DNA of 64,000 nt, from NCBI GenBank assembly GCA_038205755.1, contig JBBRBN010000004.1, positions 1 to 64,000 of the forward strand, in the 5' to 3' direction. This stretch comes from JANNWF01 sp038205755 (lineage in GTDB: Bacteria > Pseudomonadota > Gammaproteobacteria > Xanthomonadales > Xanthomonadaceae). How positions within the stretch are numbered: position 1 is the stretch's first letter; every line of letters begins with the position of its first letter. The notes beneath the pieces are model-generated. The model searched no databases. It was not told the DNA's origin and saw only the letters and a program-made list of their open reading frames with translations. Made by a program: the position numbers and the translations under genes. Below, in pieces: positions 1 to 8,863 of this stretch.

Positions 1-71
1 GCGCCGCCCGAGCCCAGCACCAGGGCCACGCGCGGGCCACTGCCGGTGGCCGCCGGCAATGACTCAGTCAT
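1..71 (-). CDS. Patatin-like phospholipase, N-terminus only (runs off the window)
   Basis: The minus strand reads an ATG at 71 and then about 24 codons to the window edge. The residues RVALVLGSGGA match the oxyanion-hole start of patatin-like (RssA/YchK-type) serine lipid hydrolases, where a Gly-rich GSGG(A/G) loop precedes the GxSxG nucleophile, which would lie outside the window. The ATG overlaps the stop codon of the upstream WYL regulator gene by 8 nt (64-71), so the two are probably one transcript. Only the first tenth of the protein is visible, so the assignment rests on one motif plus the overlap. Confidence 0.5.
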   Translation of the reverse strand, partial: MTESLPAATGSGPRVALVLGSGG

Positions 72-1041
72 AGGTGGACAGGGCCAGCTGCAGCAGGATG
101 CGAGCCTCGTTGCGCAGTGCGTTGGGCTCGATCACTTCGGCATCGGGCCCGTAGCGCAGCACATCCATCAGCAGTTCTTTGGGGTTGGAGTAGGGCACGC
201 GCAGCTCGTAGGTGCCGTTCGCCAGCAGTTGCCCCTGCTGCTTGGAATGCCAGTGCTCGTCGGCTACCCAGCGGGCGGCGTGCTTGGAGAATCGAATCGT
301 CGCCCAGGCCTTGGCCGGGCCGGAAAAAATGCCGTAGCTGGATGACAAGTGGGCATCGAGCTCGGTTTCGGCGCGATCCTCCGCGCTGCCGTCCAGCAGC
401 CGCGCCTGCTTGATCCGGTCCATGGCGAAGCTGCGCAGGCCCTCGCGCTGATGGTCCCACGCGTCGAGGTACCAGTTGTCACGGTAGTGGGTCATGCGCT
501 GCGGCGACACGCTGCGCCGGGTCGGTGTGTCGGTGGAGCGGGCGCGATAGTCGAACTGCAGGCGTTTGCGTTCCAGCACGGCGGTGGCAATGACGCGGAA
601 GGCCGCTTCATCAAGTTGTCGGGTGGCCTGCGCGATCACCCGTACGCGCTCGACCGGGAAGCGCTTGCCGCCGGCCTGCTCGGCCAGCAGGCTGTCGATG
701 CGCGACTTGATCGGCGCCAGCGCGCCCGACAGCACGCCCGGCGCGGTGCGCGCCAACAGCTGATGGGCGGCCAACAGCGCGTGCAGCTCCTCGGACGACA
801 GCCACAGGCCGGGCAGCTCGAAGCGCTCGCCCTCGCCATCGGCGTAGCGAAAACCCTTCGGATCCTCGCTGGTTTCCACCGGCGCGCCCAGCGCGTCGCG
901 CAAATAAGCAAGATCGCGGTACACGCTGGCTCGCGAGCAGCCCAGTTCGTCGATCAGCCGCGTCAGCGGCAGCGGATAGCGCGCCGACTTCAGCAGCCGG
1001 TGCAGGTTCATGATGCGTTCGTGGCGCAGGCGGTCGCTCAT
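64..1041 (-). CDS. HTH/WYL-domain transcriptional regulator
   Basis: The 325-residue protein has an N-terminal winged helix-turn-helix (about residues 1-60, including LGCSRASVYRDLAYLRDALG) and a WYL-domain core (about 150-230, with LQFDYRA, VSPQRMTHYRDNWYLDAWD and the FAMDRI strand), followed by the usual C-terminal WCX-like extension ending in LRYGPDAEVIEP. WYL regulators bind DNA and sense small ligands or nucleic acids through the WYL module. I chose the ATG at 1041 because homology begins there; a longer frame to 1269 has no regulator-like sequence. A GATAAT box lies 6 nt upstream of the ATG. It overlaps the patatin-like gene downstream and is divergent from the soe-like operon, so it is a candidate regulator of one or both. 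The ligand is unknown. Confidence 0.88.
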   Translation of the reverse strand: MSDRLRHERIMNLHRLLKSARYPLPLTRLIDELGCSRASVYRDLAYLRDALGAPVETSEDPKGFRYADGEGERFELPGLWLSSEELHALLAAHQLLARTAPGVLSGALAPIKSRIDSLLAEQAGGKRFPVERVRVIAQATRQLDEAAFRVIATAVLERKRLQFDYRARSTDTPTRRSVSPQRMTHYRDNWYLDAWDHQREGLRSFAMDRIKQARLLDGSAEDRAETELDAHLSSSYGIFSGPAKAWATIRFSKHAARWVADEHWHSKQQGQLLANGTYELRVPYSNPKELLMDVLRYGPDAEVIEPNALRNEARILLQLALSTYD

Positions 1042-1047
1042 CGCTGC

Positions 1048-1053
1048 ATTATC
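1048..1053 (-). promoter_or_regulatory. -10 box of the WYL regulator gene, start-proximal
   Basis: GATAAT on the minus strand (5 of 6 to TATAAT) ends 6 nt before the ATG at 1041, which would place transcription initiation at or next to the start codon. No convincing -35 box is seen at 16-18 nt. Confidence 0.35.
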
Positions 1054-1213
1054 ACGGTGGGCCAGACAATCGGCGAGTGCGGCTGTCAGACTACGCCAAT
1101 GCACGCGTCCGCCCGCACCGCTTGATGGAGCCGCACACGCTCGATTTGACGCCGTCATCGGGTGCCGCGGCCGATGGCGCGACCCATGGGGCGCGCGAAC
1201 GCGCGCGCACCGC

Positions 1214-4138
1214 ATGAGCGATCCTTCGATCAATCTGTCGCCATCGCCCGGCGACGAGGTCAAGTTCACGACCTGCTACATGTGCGCCTGCCGCTGCGGC
1301 CTCAAGGTCTGGCTGAAGGACGGCCGGATCCGCTATCTGCAGGGCAATCCCGATCACCCGGTCAACCGCGGCGTGCTGTGCGCCAAGGGTTCGGCCGGGA
1401 TCATGCAGCACTACTCGCCGGCACGGCTTTCGAAACCGCTGCTGCGGGTTGGGGAGCGTGGCAGCGGCGAGTTCCGCGAGATCGAGTGGGAGGAGGCGCT
1501 GCAGATCGCCACCGGCTGGCTGGCGCCGATCCGCGAGCGCAATCCCGACGAGCTGGCGTTCTTCACCGGGCGCGACCAGTCGCAGGCGCTGACCGGCTGG
1601 TGGGCGCAGCAGTTCGGCACCATCAACTATGCCGCGCACGGTGGCTTCTGCTCGGTGAACATGGCGGCCGGTGGCCTGTACACGCTGGGCGGGAGTTTCT
1701 GGGAGTTCGGCGAGCCGGACTGGGAGCACAGCCGCTATCTGGTGCTGTGGGGCGTGGCCGAAGACCACGACTCGAATCCGATCAAGCTTGGCCTCGGCAA
1801 GCTCAAGGAGCGCGGCGCCAAGGTGCTGGTGATCAATCCGGTGCGTTCGGGCTATGGCGCAATCGCCGACGAGTGGATCGGCATCCGGCCCGGCACCGAT
1901 GGACTACTGGCATTCGCGCTGATCCACGAGCTGTTGCGCACTGATCGCATCGATCTGGACTATCTGGTGCGCTACGCGAACGCGCACTGGCTGGTGGTGC
2001 GCAATCCCGGCGCGGCCGACGATGGGCTGTTCGCGCGGGATGCGGAGGGCCACGAGCTGTGCGCGGTGCGCGGCGCGCCGGCGCACAGCGCTGGCGTTGC
2101 GCGCAGCGGCGCAGTTGGCATGGACGACGAGCCCGTCGCCGCACTGACCGGGCCAGGGCGATCTACGAGCGCCGGCTTCGCACGCGCCGACGCCGCCGGC
2201 ATTGCGCCGCTGGTGGTCGGCGAATACACGCTTCCCGATGGTCGCCGCGTCGTCCCGGTGTTCCACCTGCTGGCCGAGCGCTATCTCGATCCGCAGTATT
2301 CCCCGGCCGCCGTCGCCGGGAAGTGCGGCGTGCCGGCAGCCACGATCCGCCGGCTGGCGACCGAAATCGCCAGCGCCGCGTTCGACAGCAAGCTCGAACT
2401 GCCGCAGCCTTGGACCGATGCCTGGGGCACTCGACACGCAAGCATGATCGGGCGACCGGTGAGCTTTCACGCCATGCGCGGGATCAGCGCGCACAGCAAC
2501 GGTTTCCACACCTGTCGCGCCCTGCACGTGCTGCAGCTGCTGCTGGGCGCGGTCGACGCTCCCGGCAGCTTCCGCTTTCAGCCGCCCTATCCGCGGCCGG
2601 TGCCGCCGGCCAATCGACCGGGCAAGACGCGCGGCCCCAACGGCGTGCTTGACGGCGCGCCGCTGGGTTTCGTGCAGGGTCCCGAAGACCTGCTGGTGGA
2701 CGCCGCCGGTCGGCCGCGCCGGATTGACCATGCGTTCTCCTGGTCCTATCCGCTGGCGGCCCACGGCATGATGCACACGGTGATCCGCAACGCCTGGGCC
2801 GGCGATCCTTACCGCATCGACACCTTGCTGATGTTCATGGCGAACATGAGCTGGAACTCGGCGATGAACACCGGCGAGACGCAGCGCATGCTGACCGACC
2901 GCGATGCCTCCGGCGAGTATCGGATTCCGCACATCATCTATTCCGATGCCTATGCCTCGGAGATGGTGGCGTACGCCGATCTGGTGCTGCCGGACACCAC
3001 CTACCTCGAGCGCTTCGACGCCATCAGCCTGCTTGATCGACCGATCTCGGACGCCGACCGCGCGGCCGACGCCATCCGCCACCCGATATTCGAGCCCGAT
3101 GCAGAAGGCGGCGGGCGCGACGTGCGCGGGTTCCAGAGCGTGCTGATCGAGCTCGGCGCGCGGCTGGGTTTGCCGGGACTGGTCAACGCGGACGGCAGCG
3201 CGCGCTATCAGGACTACCAGGACTACATCCTGCGCCATGAGCGCGTGCCGGGCGTCGGTCTGCTGGCCGGCTGGCGTGGCGTCGACGGTGCCAGCCACGG
3301 CAAGGGTGCGCCCAATCCGCGTCAGATCGAGCAGTACATCACGCACGGCGGCTATTGGCATGCCCCGGTGCCGCCCGCCGCGCGCTATTTCAAGATGGCC
3401 AACCGCGACTATCTGGACTGGGCGCATGAGATGGGCTTCATCGCACACCCGCGGCCGATCGCCATGCAGCTGTATTCGGAAACCCTGCAGCGCTTCCGTC
3501 TGGCCGCCCAGGGGCACGGTCCGCAGCAGCCGCCGGAGGCGCAGCGGGCGCGGGTAGAGCGCTACTTCGATCCACTGCCGATCTGGTATCCGCCGCTGGA
3601 GGGCGCGCAGATCGATGCTGACGAATATCCGCTGTACGCGATCACCCAGCGGCCGATGTTCATGTATCACTCATGGGGCTCACAGAACGCCTGGCTGCGG
3701 CAGATCGCCGCGCGCAACTATCTCTATCTGCACCCGGACACGGCGGTGAAGTACGGCATTGCCGACGGGGATTGGGTCGAGCTGCGCTCCCACGTGGGCA
3801 CCATCAGCGTGCCCTGTCGGCATGCCAGCAATACCCAGCCGGACACGCTGTGGACCTGGAACGCGATCGGCAAGCGGCGCGGCGCCTGGCGGCTGTCGAA
3901 GGACGCGCCAGAAGGCCGCCAGGGGTTCTTGCTCAATCATCTGATCGGCGACCGACTGCCGCAGGATGACTATGCCAACGCCGATCCTGTCACTGGCCAG
4001 GCCGCCTGGTTCGACCTGCGCGTCAGCGTGCGCCGGATCGAGCCAAAGACGCTGGCCGAGCCGCAGTTTGCGCCGCTGGCGCTGGGCGAGGTGGCCAACA
4101 CGCCGCTGCGCTACGGCGCGCAGTGGAGGGATCGCTGA
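1214..4138 (+). CDS. soeA: Molybdopterin oxidoreductase catalytic subunit, SoeA-like (cytoplasmic sulfite dehydrogenase type)
   Basis: This 974-residue protein belongs to the DMSO-reductase family: an N-terminal [4Fe-4S] motif with Cys21, Cys24, Cys28 and Cys56, a molybdopterin core, and a C-terminal Mo-bis-MGD binding domain (about 840-960, with ITQRPMFMYHSWGSQNAWLR and HPDTAVKYGI). There is no twin-arginine signal, so it should stay in the cytoplasm, as SoeA does in the SoeABC enzyme that oxidises sulfite to sulfate. The CYMCACRCG cluster motif and the following SoeB/SoeC-type genes support this. I chose ATG 1214 because family similarity starts there. A low-complexity Ala/Gly-rich stretch near residues 275-335 looks like an insertion. 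The SLC13 gene starts inside its stop codon. The substrate is inferred; another sulfur-compound or formate-like activity is possible. Confidence 0.8.
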   Translation: MSDPSINLSPSPGDEVKFTTCYMCACRCGLKVWLKDGRIRYLQGNPDHPVNRGVLCAKGSAGIMQHYSPARLSKPLLRVGERGSGEFREIEWEEALQIATGWLAPIRERNPDELAFFTGRDQSQALTGWWAQQFGTINYAAHGGFCSVNMAAGGLYTLGGSFWEFGEPDWEHSRYLVLWGVAEDHDSNPIKLGLGKLKERGAKVLVINPVRSGYGAIADEWIGIRPGTDGLLAFALIHELLRTDRIDLDYLVRYANAHWLVVRNPGAADDGLFARDAEGHELCAVRGAPAHSAGVARSGAVGMDDEPVAALTGPGRSTSAGFARADAAGIAPLVVGEYTLPDGRRVVPVFHLLAERYLDPQYSPAAVAGKCGVPAATIRRLATEIASAAFDSKLELPQPWTDAWGTRHASMIGRPVSFHAMRGISAHSNGFHTCRALHVLQLLLGAVDAPGSFRFQPPYPRPVPPANRPGKTRGPNGVLDGAPLGFVQGPEDLLVDAAGRPRRIDHAFSWSYPLAAHGMMHTVIRNAWAGDPYRIDTLLMFMANMSWNSAMNTGETQRMLTDRDASGEYRIPHIIYSDAYASEMVAYADLVLPDTTYLERFDAISLLDRPISDADRAADAIRHPIFEPDAEGGGRDVRGFQSVLIELGARLGLPGLVNADGSARYQDYQDYILRHERVPGVGLLAGWRGVDGASHGKGAPNPRQIEQYITHGGYWHAPVPPAARYFKMANRDYLDWAHEMGFIAHPRPIAMQLYSETLQRFRLAAQGHGPQQPPEAQRARVERYFDPLPIWYPPLEGAQIDADEYPLYAITQRPMFMYHSWGSQNAWLRQIAARNYLYLHPDTAVKYGIADGDWVELRSHVGTISVPCRHASNTQPDTLWTWNAIGKRRGAWRLSKDAPEGRQGFLLNHLIGDRLPQDDYANADPVTGQAAWFDLRVSVRRIEPKTLAEPQFAPLALGEVANTPLRYGAQWRDR

Positions 4139-5904
4139 TGGGGTTCGAGGTGATCCTCACCCTGGCGATACTGGTCGGCGCGATCGCCCTGTTTGCCACC
4201 GAAAAGCTGCCGGTCGACCTGGTGGCGATGCTGGTGCTGGCCAGCGTGCTGGTGCTGGGTCTGGTGACCCCGGCCGAGGCGCTGTCGGGCTTCGCCAGCC
4301 AGGCCACGATTACCGTCGCGGCGATGTTCGTGCTCAGTGCCGGGCTGTCGCACAGCGGCGCGTTGGCCGGCATCGGGCGCTGGTTCGCACGCATCAAGAA
4401 CGGTTGGCTGTTCACGCTCGCGGTGATGGTCACGCTGGCGGCGATGTCGGCCTTCGTCAACAACACCGCGGCGCTGGCGGTGTTCCTGCCGGTGGTGCTG
4501 GCGGTAGCGGCGGCGAACAAGTTCTCCGCCTCCAAGGTATTGATCCCGATGTCATACGCGGCGCAGATGGGCGGCGTCTGCACATTGATTGGAACTTCGA
4601 CCAACCTGCTGGTTCATTCGCTGGCGATGGACCTGGGGCTGCCGGGCTTCTCGCTGTTCGAGTTCGCGCCGCTCGGCCTGATCTGCATGGCGGTGGGCAT
4701 GGTCTATCTGATGCTGGTGGGTCCCTGGCTGCTGCCCGATCGCCGCGGCGCCGAGCTGAGCGAGAACTATGAGCTGGGCAAGTACATCACCGAGCTGCGC
4801 GTGATGCCCGACTCGCCGCTGATCGGCAGCAGCGTGGCCGACGCCAAGCTTGGCGAAAAGCACGGTGTCTATGTGCTCGAACTGCTGCGCGGCGATCAGA
4901 CCATCTGGTCACCGCGAGCGCAACGTCTGAGCGCCGGCGATGTGCTGCTCGCGCGCGGCGACTGGAGCCGGCTGACCGCGCTGAAGCAACAGGCGCGACT
5001 GGAGCTGGAGCCGGAGTTCACCCTGCGCGACGCGCAGTTCACCCGCGCCGAGCAGGTGCTGACCGAGGTGATGGTCGCGCCCGGCTCGCGCCTGATCGGC
5101 CACACCCTGTCCGAACTGGACTTCCACTGGAACTACAACGCCATTGCGCTGGCCATCCATCGGCGTGGCCAGGTGCTGCGCGAGAAGCTCAAGGACACCC
5201 GGCTGACCGTGGGTGACATTCTGCTGCTGGTTACCTCGCCGGAAGAGATGCGCGCCTTGCGCGGCAACCGCAACCTGGTGGTGCTGAGCGAGCGTGAGGA
5301 GTCGGTCGGCAATCGGCGCGAAGCCTGGATCGCGACCGCCGTGATGGTGGCAGTGGTCGCAGTGACGGTGCTCGGCTGGCTGCCGATTGTCGCCTCCGCG
5401 ATCCTCGGCTGCATTGCCCTGGTCGCCACCCGCTGCCTGGAGCCGGAGGAAGTCTACGAAGCGATCGACTGGCGCGTTATCGTGCTGCTGGCCGGCGTCC
5501 TGCCGCTTGGAATCGCGCTGCAGAAGTCGGGTGCCGCTGACATGATTGCCGACTACACGCTGGCAGTGGTCGGCGGCCATGGCCCGCTGCTGGCGCTGGC
5601 GGCAATCTATTTTCTGACGGCTGCCCTGACCGAAGCGATGAGCAACAACGCCACCGCCGTGCTGCTGACGCCAATCGCAGTCGCCACCGCGCAGTCGCTG
5701 GAGGTCAGCCCGATGCCCTTCCTGGTGGCCGTGGCGTTCGCCGCCTCCACCAGCTTCGCCACCCCGGTGGGCTACCAGACCAACACCATGGTCTACAACG
5801 CGGGTGGTTACCGTTTCACCGACTTCGTCAAGATCGGCCTGCCGCTCAATCTGCTGTTCTGGGCGGTGGCGATGGTCTGCATTCCGATGTTCTGGAGCTT
5901 CTGA
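4138..5904 (+). CDS. SLC13/DASS-family anion permease with two RCK_C (TrkA-C) domains
   Basis: A 588-residue membrane protein with hydrophobic segments at both ends and a soluble centre. The N-terminal half has the NTAALAVFLPVVL and GTSTNLLVHS motifs of the SLC13/ArsB-like fold; the C-terminal half repeats it with EAMSNNATAVLLTPIA and ATPVGYQTNTMVYNAGGY. Between them (about 215-390) are two tandem TrkA-C regulatory domains, as in bacterial YfbS/SAC1-type putative sulfate or dicarboxylate permeases. The start ATG at 4138 overlaps the soeA-like stop (TGATG) and has a GGAGGG ribosome-binding site 7 nt upstream. Its position inside the Soe-like operon suggests transport of the enzyme's substrate or product (sulfite in, or sulfate out); direction and ion are inferred. 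Confidence 0.88.
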   Translation: MGFEVILTLAILVGAIALFATEKLPVDLVAMLVLASVLVLGLVTPAEALSGFASQATITVAAMFVLSAGLSHSGALAGIGRWFARIKNGWLFTLAVMVTLAAMSAFVNNTAALAVFLPVVLAVAAANKFSASKVLIPMSYAAQMGGVCTLIGTSTNLLVHSLAMDLGLPGFSLFEFAPLGLICMAVGMVYLMLVGPWLLPDRRGAELSENYELGKYITELRVMPDSPLIGSSVADAKLGEKHGVYVLELLRGDQTIWSPRAQRLSAGDVLLARGDWSRLTALKQQARLELEPEFTLRDAQFTRAEQVLTEVMVAPGSRLIGHTLSELDFHWNYNAIALAIHRRGQVLREKLKDTRLTVGDILLLVTSPEEMRALRGNRNLVVLSEREESVGNRREAWIATAVMVAVVAVTVLGWLPIVASAILGCIALVATRCLEPEEVYEAIDWRVIVLLAGVLPLGIALQKSGAADMIADYTLAVVGGHGPLLALAAIYFLTAALTEAMSNNATAVLLTPIAVATAQSLEVSPMPFLVAVAFAASTSFATPVGYQTNTMVYNAGGYRFTDFVKIGLPLNLLFWAVAMVCIPMFWSF

Positions 5905-5911
5905 TCCGATC

Positions 5912-6658
5912 ATGACCGCGCTGCCGCCGCCCACACAAAAGAAACTCGGTCTGGTGATCGATCTCGACACCTGCGTCGGTTGCCACGCCTGCGCAGTCGC
6001 CTGCAAGCAGTGGAATGCCGGCGGCATCACTGGCCCGCTGACCGACGAGAATCCCTATGGCAAGGAGCCTTTCGGCGTCTGGTTCAACCGCGTCCACAGC
6101 TACGAAGTCGAGCCCCCTGCGGGCACCGGCCAGCCGCCGACCACCCTGCATTTTCCGCGCTCCTGCCTGCACTGCGAGGATGCCGCCTGTGTGACTGTCT
6201 GCCCCACCGGCGCCAGCTACAAGCGCGTCGAGGATGGCATCGTGCTGGTCGACGAAGACAAGTGCATCGGCTGCAAGCTTTGCAGCTGGGCGTGTCCGTA
6301 CGGTGCCCGCGAGTACAGCGCGGTCGAGGGCGTGATGAAGAAGTGCACGCTGTGCGTCGACCGCATCTACAACACGCATCTCGATGAAGCCGAGCGGCAG
6401 CCGGCGTGTGTCCAGGCCTGCCCGACCCGCGCACGGCATTTCGGCGATCTGGGCGATCCGCAGTCCGCTGTGTCGATGCTGGTGGCCGAGCGTGGCGGTG
6501 TCGATCTGATGCCTGAGCTTGGCTACCGACCGACCAACAAGTATCTGCCGCCGCGCGCCCGGCGAGCCGGTGCAGCGGTTGCGCCGCGGGACGAGGCGCT
6601 GGATCGCGAACAGTTGCCGCCCGTGTTGCGTTGGCTCGATCGCGTGCTGAGCCGCTGA
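5912..6658 (+). CDS. soeB: Four-cluster ferredoxin subunit of the Soe-like enzyme (DmsB/PsrB type)
   Basis: The 248-residue protein carries four Cys-rich [4Fe-4S] motifs in the order typical of DmsB/PsrB/SoeB: CVGCHACAVACKQWN, CLHCEDAACVTVCP, CIGCKLCSWACP with a later partner, and CTLCVDRI with ACVQACPTRA. It would carry electrons between the molybdenum subunit and the membrane anchor on the cytoplasmic side. It lacks a signal peptide. The start ATG at 5912 lies 7 nt after the permease stop, and its TGA overlaps the ATG of the anchor gene, so all four genes should be co-transcribed. The C-terminal tail of about 40 residues (Arg/Ala-rich) is variable in the family. Confidence 0.88.
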   Translation: MTALPPPTQKKLGLVIDLDTCVGCHACAVACKQWNAGGITGPLTDENPYGKEPFGVWFNRVHSYEVEPPAGTGQPPTTLHFPRSCLHCEDAACVTVCPTGASYKRVEDGIVLVDEDKCIGCKLCSWACPYGAREYSAVEGVMKKCTLCVDRIYNTHLDEAERQPACVQACPTRARHFGDLGDPQSAVSMLVAERGGVDLMPELGYRPTNKYLPPRARRAGAAVAPRDEALDREQLPPVLRWLDRVLSR

Positions 6659-7599
6659 TGCACCCGGCCTTCTCCGTCATTGTTTTCACCACGCTGTCCG
6701 GCGCTGGCTACGGTCTGTGGTTCTGGCTGGCGCTGGCGCCCCTGCTGGGAGCGGGGCGGACACTGCCCGCCACTGGCATGTCGACCGGCCTGCTGCTGGG
6801 CTTCGTGCTGGTCAGCCTGGGCCTGCTCAGTTCGCTGGCGCATCTGGGTCAGCCGCAGCGGGCCTGGCGCGCCTTGAGTCAGTGGCGCAGTTCGTGGCTG
6901 TCGCGCGAAGGAGTGCTGGCACTCGCCACGTATGTCCCGGCCGGTGTGCTGTTGGTCTGCGGTTTTTTTGGTATCGGCCTGCCGCCTTCCGCCCGCATCG
7001 CCGTGCAGCTTGCGCTGGCGGCCGGCGCGCTGCTGACGGTTGCCTGCACCGCGATGATCTATGCCAGTCTCACGCCGATACCGGCCTGGCGGCATCCGCT
7101 GGTGCTGCCCGGCTATCTGGGTTTTGCGCTGCTCACCGGCGGATTTCTGGCAGCGGCTTGCCTCACGCGCTCGGCGCTGCCGCTGCCGCAGGGGCTGGTG
7201 CTGATCGCAGGTGCGGCAACGGCTGCGTTGGCGCTGGTGAAAAGTGTCTATTGGCAGGCGCTGGACCAACCCGCCCGCGAGCCAACGGTGGCGAGTGCGG
7301 TCGGTCTACCGGCCGGTTCGACAGTCCGTGCGTGGGAAGCCCCGCACACCGAGGCCAGCTATCTGAATCGCGAAATGGGCTACGTGCTGGCGCGTCGTCA
7401 TCGCCAGGCCCTGCGCTGCATAGCGCTGCTGCTGTTTGCCGTGCTGCCGGGCCTGCTGATGCTGCCGGCGCTGTTGCTGCCCCACCTGCAGGGTCCGCTG
7501 CTGGTGGCAGCGGCGCTGTGTGCCATTGCGGGCGCGCTGGTCGAGCGCTGGCTGTTCTTCGCCGAGGCGCGGCATCTGGTCCAGCTGTATTACGGCTGA
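6658..7599 (+). CDS. soeC: DmsC/SoeC-like membrane anchor subunit
   Basis: A 313-residue integral membrane protein with about eight hydrophobic segments, beginning HPAFSVIVFTTLSGAGYG, which is characteristic of DmsC-type anchors. The SLAHLGQPQRAWRAL and SWLSREG motifs are conserved in this family around the quinone-binding region. In SoeABC the anchor exchanges electrons with the quinone pool. The ATG at 6658 overlaps the soeB-like stop as TGATG. It is the last gene of the operon; 112 nt follow before the next start. No heme-binding CXXCH is present, as expected for this subfamily. Confidence 0.85.
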   Translation: MHPAFSVIVFTTLSGAGYGLWFWLALAPLLGAGRTLPATGMSTGLLLGFVLVSLGLLSSLAHLGQPQRAWRALSQWRSSWLSREGVLALATYVPAGVLLVCGFFGIGLPPSARIAVQLALAAGALLTVACTAMIYASLTPIPAWRHPLVLPGYLGFALLTGGFLAAACLTRSALPLPQGLVLIAGAATAALALVKSVYWQALDQPAREPTVASAVGLPAGSTVRAWEAPHTEASYLNREMGYVLARRHRQALRCIALLLFAVLPGLLMLPALLLPHLQGPLLVAAALCAIAGALVERWLFFAEARHLVQLYYG

Positions 7600-7711
7600 G
7601 CCCCAGGATTTACGACCGATTCACTCCCTGCGGGTGCGCTCACGCTTACCATGCGCGGCCTCGTGATCGGCCATGGCGCCGATCCTTTGCTTCCCGCCTC
7701 TGGAGATCAAC

Positions 7712-8476
7712 ATGACCCCTCGACACATTCTTCGCCACGCACTGGCCATCGGCCTGCTGACCGCCGCGCCGCTGGCCGCCAATGCACAAGGCTGGACCGG
7801 CAGCGGCGAGCTGGGCCTGGCGGTCACCAGTGGCAACGCCAAGTCGGAGAACGTCAACGGCAAACTCGTCTTCATCAATGAGGACGATCAGTGGAAGCAC
7901 AGCGCAGCGCTGAGCGTGCTGCGCGCCAAGGGTGAGGTGGTTGGCGATTTCGACGGCGACGGGAGACCCGAGCGCTCTCGCCAGCTGACCGCCAACCGCT
8001 ATGACGTGGCGCTGTCCAGCGCCTACAAGATGACCCCCCGTACCTCCTGGGTGACCGCGCTGCGCTATGAGAACGACGACTTCGCGCCGTCGGAGTCGCA
8101 GGCCACGTTTTCGATCGGTCACGGCTACCAGTGGATCGACTCGGACGTCACCAAACTGCGCACCGAAATCGGTCCCGGCTACCGCCACGCGAAGGACGCC
8201 GGCAGCGGCGCGACCCAGAACGACTTCATCGTGCGCGGTGGGCTCGACTTCAGCCAGGTCCTCACTGACAACACCAAGCTGTTCAACACGCTGCTGCTGG
8301 AGTCGGGCAGCGACAACACGTTCATCAAGAACGAGTTCGGCGTGGCGGTGGCAATGAACGCAACCCTGGCTCTGAAGGCCGGACTGCAGGCGCGCCACAA
8401 CACCGAGGTGGCGCCCACCATCAAAAAGACCGACACGCTGACCACGCTGAACCTGGTCTACTCGTTCAAGCCCTGA
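7712..8476 (+). CDS. DUF481 (YdiY-like) outer-membrane protein
   Basis: A 254-residue secreted protein with a signal peptide (hydrophobic run ending in AANAQG, cleavage about residue 25), followed by a predicted beta-barrel of alternating strands such as GWTGSGELGLAVTSGNAKSE and ending with TLNLVYSFKP, with a terminal aromatic-rich strand. Family members are called salt-induced or YdiY-like outer-membrane proteins; the function is not known. I chose ATG 7712 for its GGAG box at about 7702 and because the signal peptide begins there. It sits alone after the soe-like operon, with its own leader. Confidence 0.8.
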   Translation: MTPRHILRHALAIGLLTAAPLAANAQGWTGSGELGLAVTSGNAKSENVNGKLVFINEDDQWKHSAALSVLRAKGEVVGDFDGDGRPERSRQLTANRYDVALSSAYKMTPRTSWVTALRYENDDFAPSESQATFSIGHGYQWIDSDVTKLRTEIGPGYRHAKDAGSGATQNDFIVRGGLDFSQVLTDNTKLFNTLLLESGSDNTFIKNEFGVAVAMNATLALKAGLQARHNTEVAPTIKKTDTLTTLNLVYSFKP

Positions 8477-8532
8477 CCGGGGGCGCCAGCGGCGCGCCAG
8501 ACCCGTCGCAGCGTCCGGACGCGCAGCGCGCG

Positions 8533-8739
8533 TCAGGCATCCAGGTCGGGGATCAGCTTGCTCTCAAGCCGGGCGATCATGTCCTTCAGCAGCAGCTTGC
8601 GCTTCTTCATGCGGCGCAGCTGCAGTTCGTCGGCCGAGACGGTCACGAACAGCCGGCCGATGGCGAGGTCGAGATCGCGATGCTCGACGCGCAGCTCAAC
8701 CAGCCGGCGGGTGATGGCGGACGTGTCAACCAGATGCAT
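8533..8739 (-). CDS. YdcH/DUF465 family small coiled-coil protein
   Basis: A 68-residue basic helical protein whose C-terminal half, LQLRRMKKRKLLLKDMIARLE, is the signature of DUF465/YdcH proteins (usually 65-75 residues). The function of the family is unknown. The ATG at 8739 was chosen over an in-frame upstream codon at 8814 because the family length fits. It is convergent with the DUF481 gene and divergent from ttcA. Confidence 0.8.
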   Translation of the reverse strand: MHLVDTSAITRRLVELRVEHRDLDLAIGRLFVTVSADELQLRRMKKRKLLLKDMIARLESKLIPDLDA

Positions 8740-8802
8740 GCGCGCTCGATAGGGCGATGAACGCCGCCAGCATAACGCGCTAACCGGTCGGCGGGCAGGC
8801 GC

Positions 8803-8808
8803 TAGAAT
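8803..8808 (+). promoter_or_regulatory. Probable -10 box of ttcA-rdgC
   Basis: TAGAAT lies 55 nt before the ttcA start. A CTAACC hexamer 17 nt upstream is only a weak -35 match. Confidence 0.3.
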
Positions 8809-8863
8809 GCACATCTTCGGCTCGCCATCAGGCCGCGCCCTGGGTCACCCATCTGGTTCCCCC

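Noticed and set aside
1904..3670. Long open frame opposite the SoeA-like gene (588 codons)
   Set aside because: Antisense frame produced by GC-rich codon use; His/Arg/Ala-rich with no domain, while the plus strand encodes a complete family protein.
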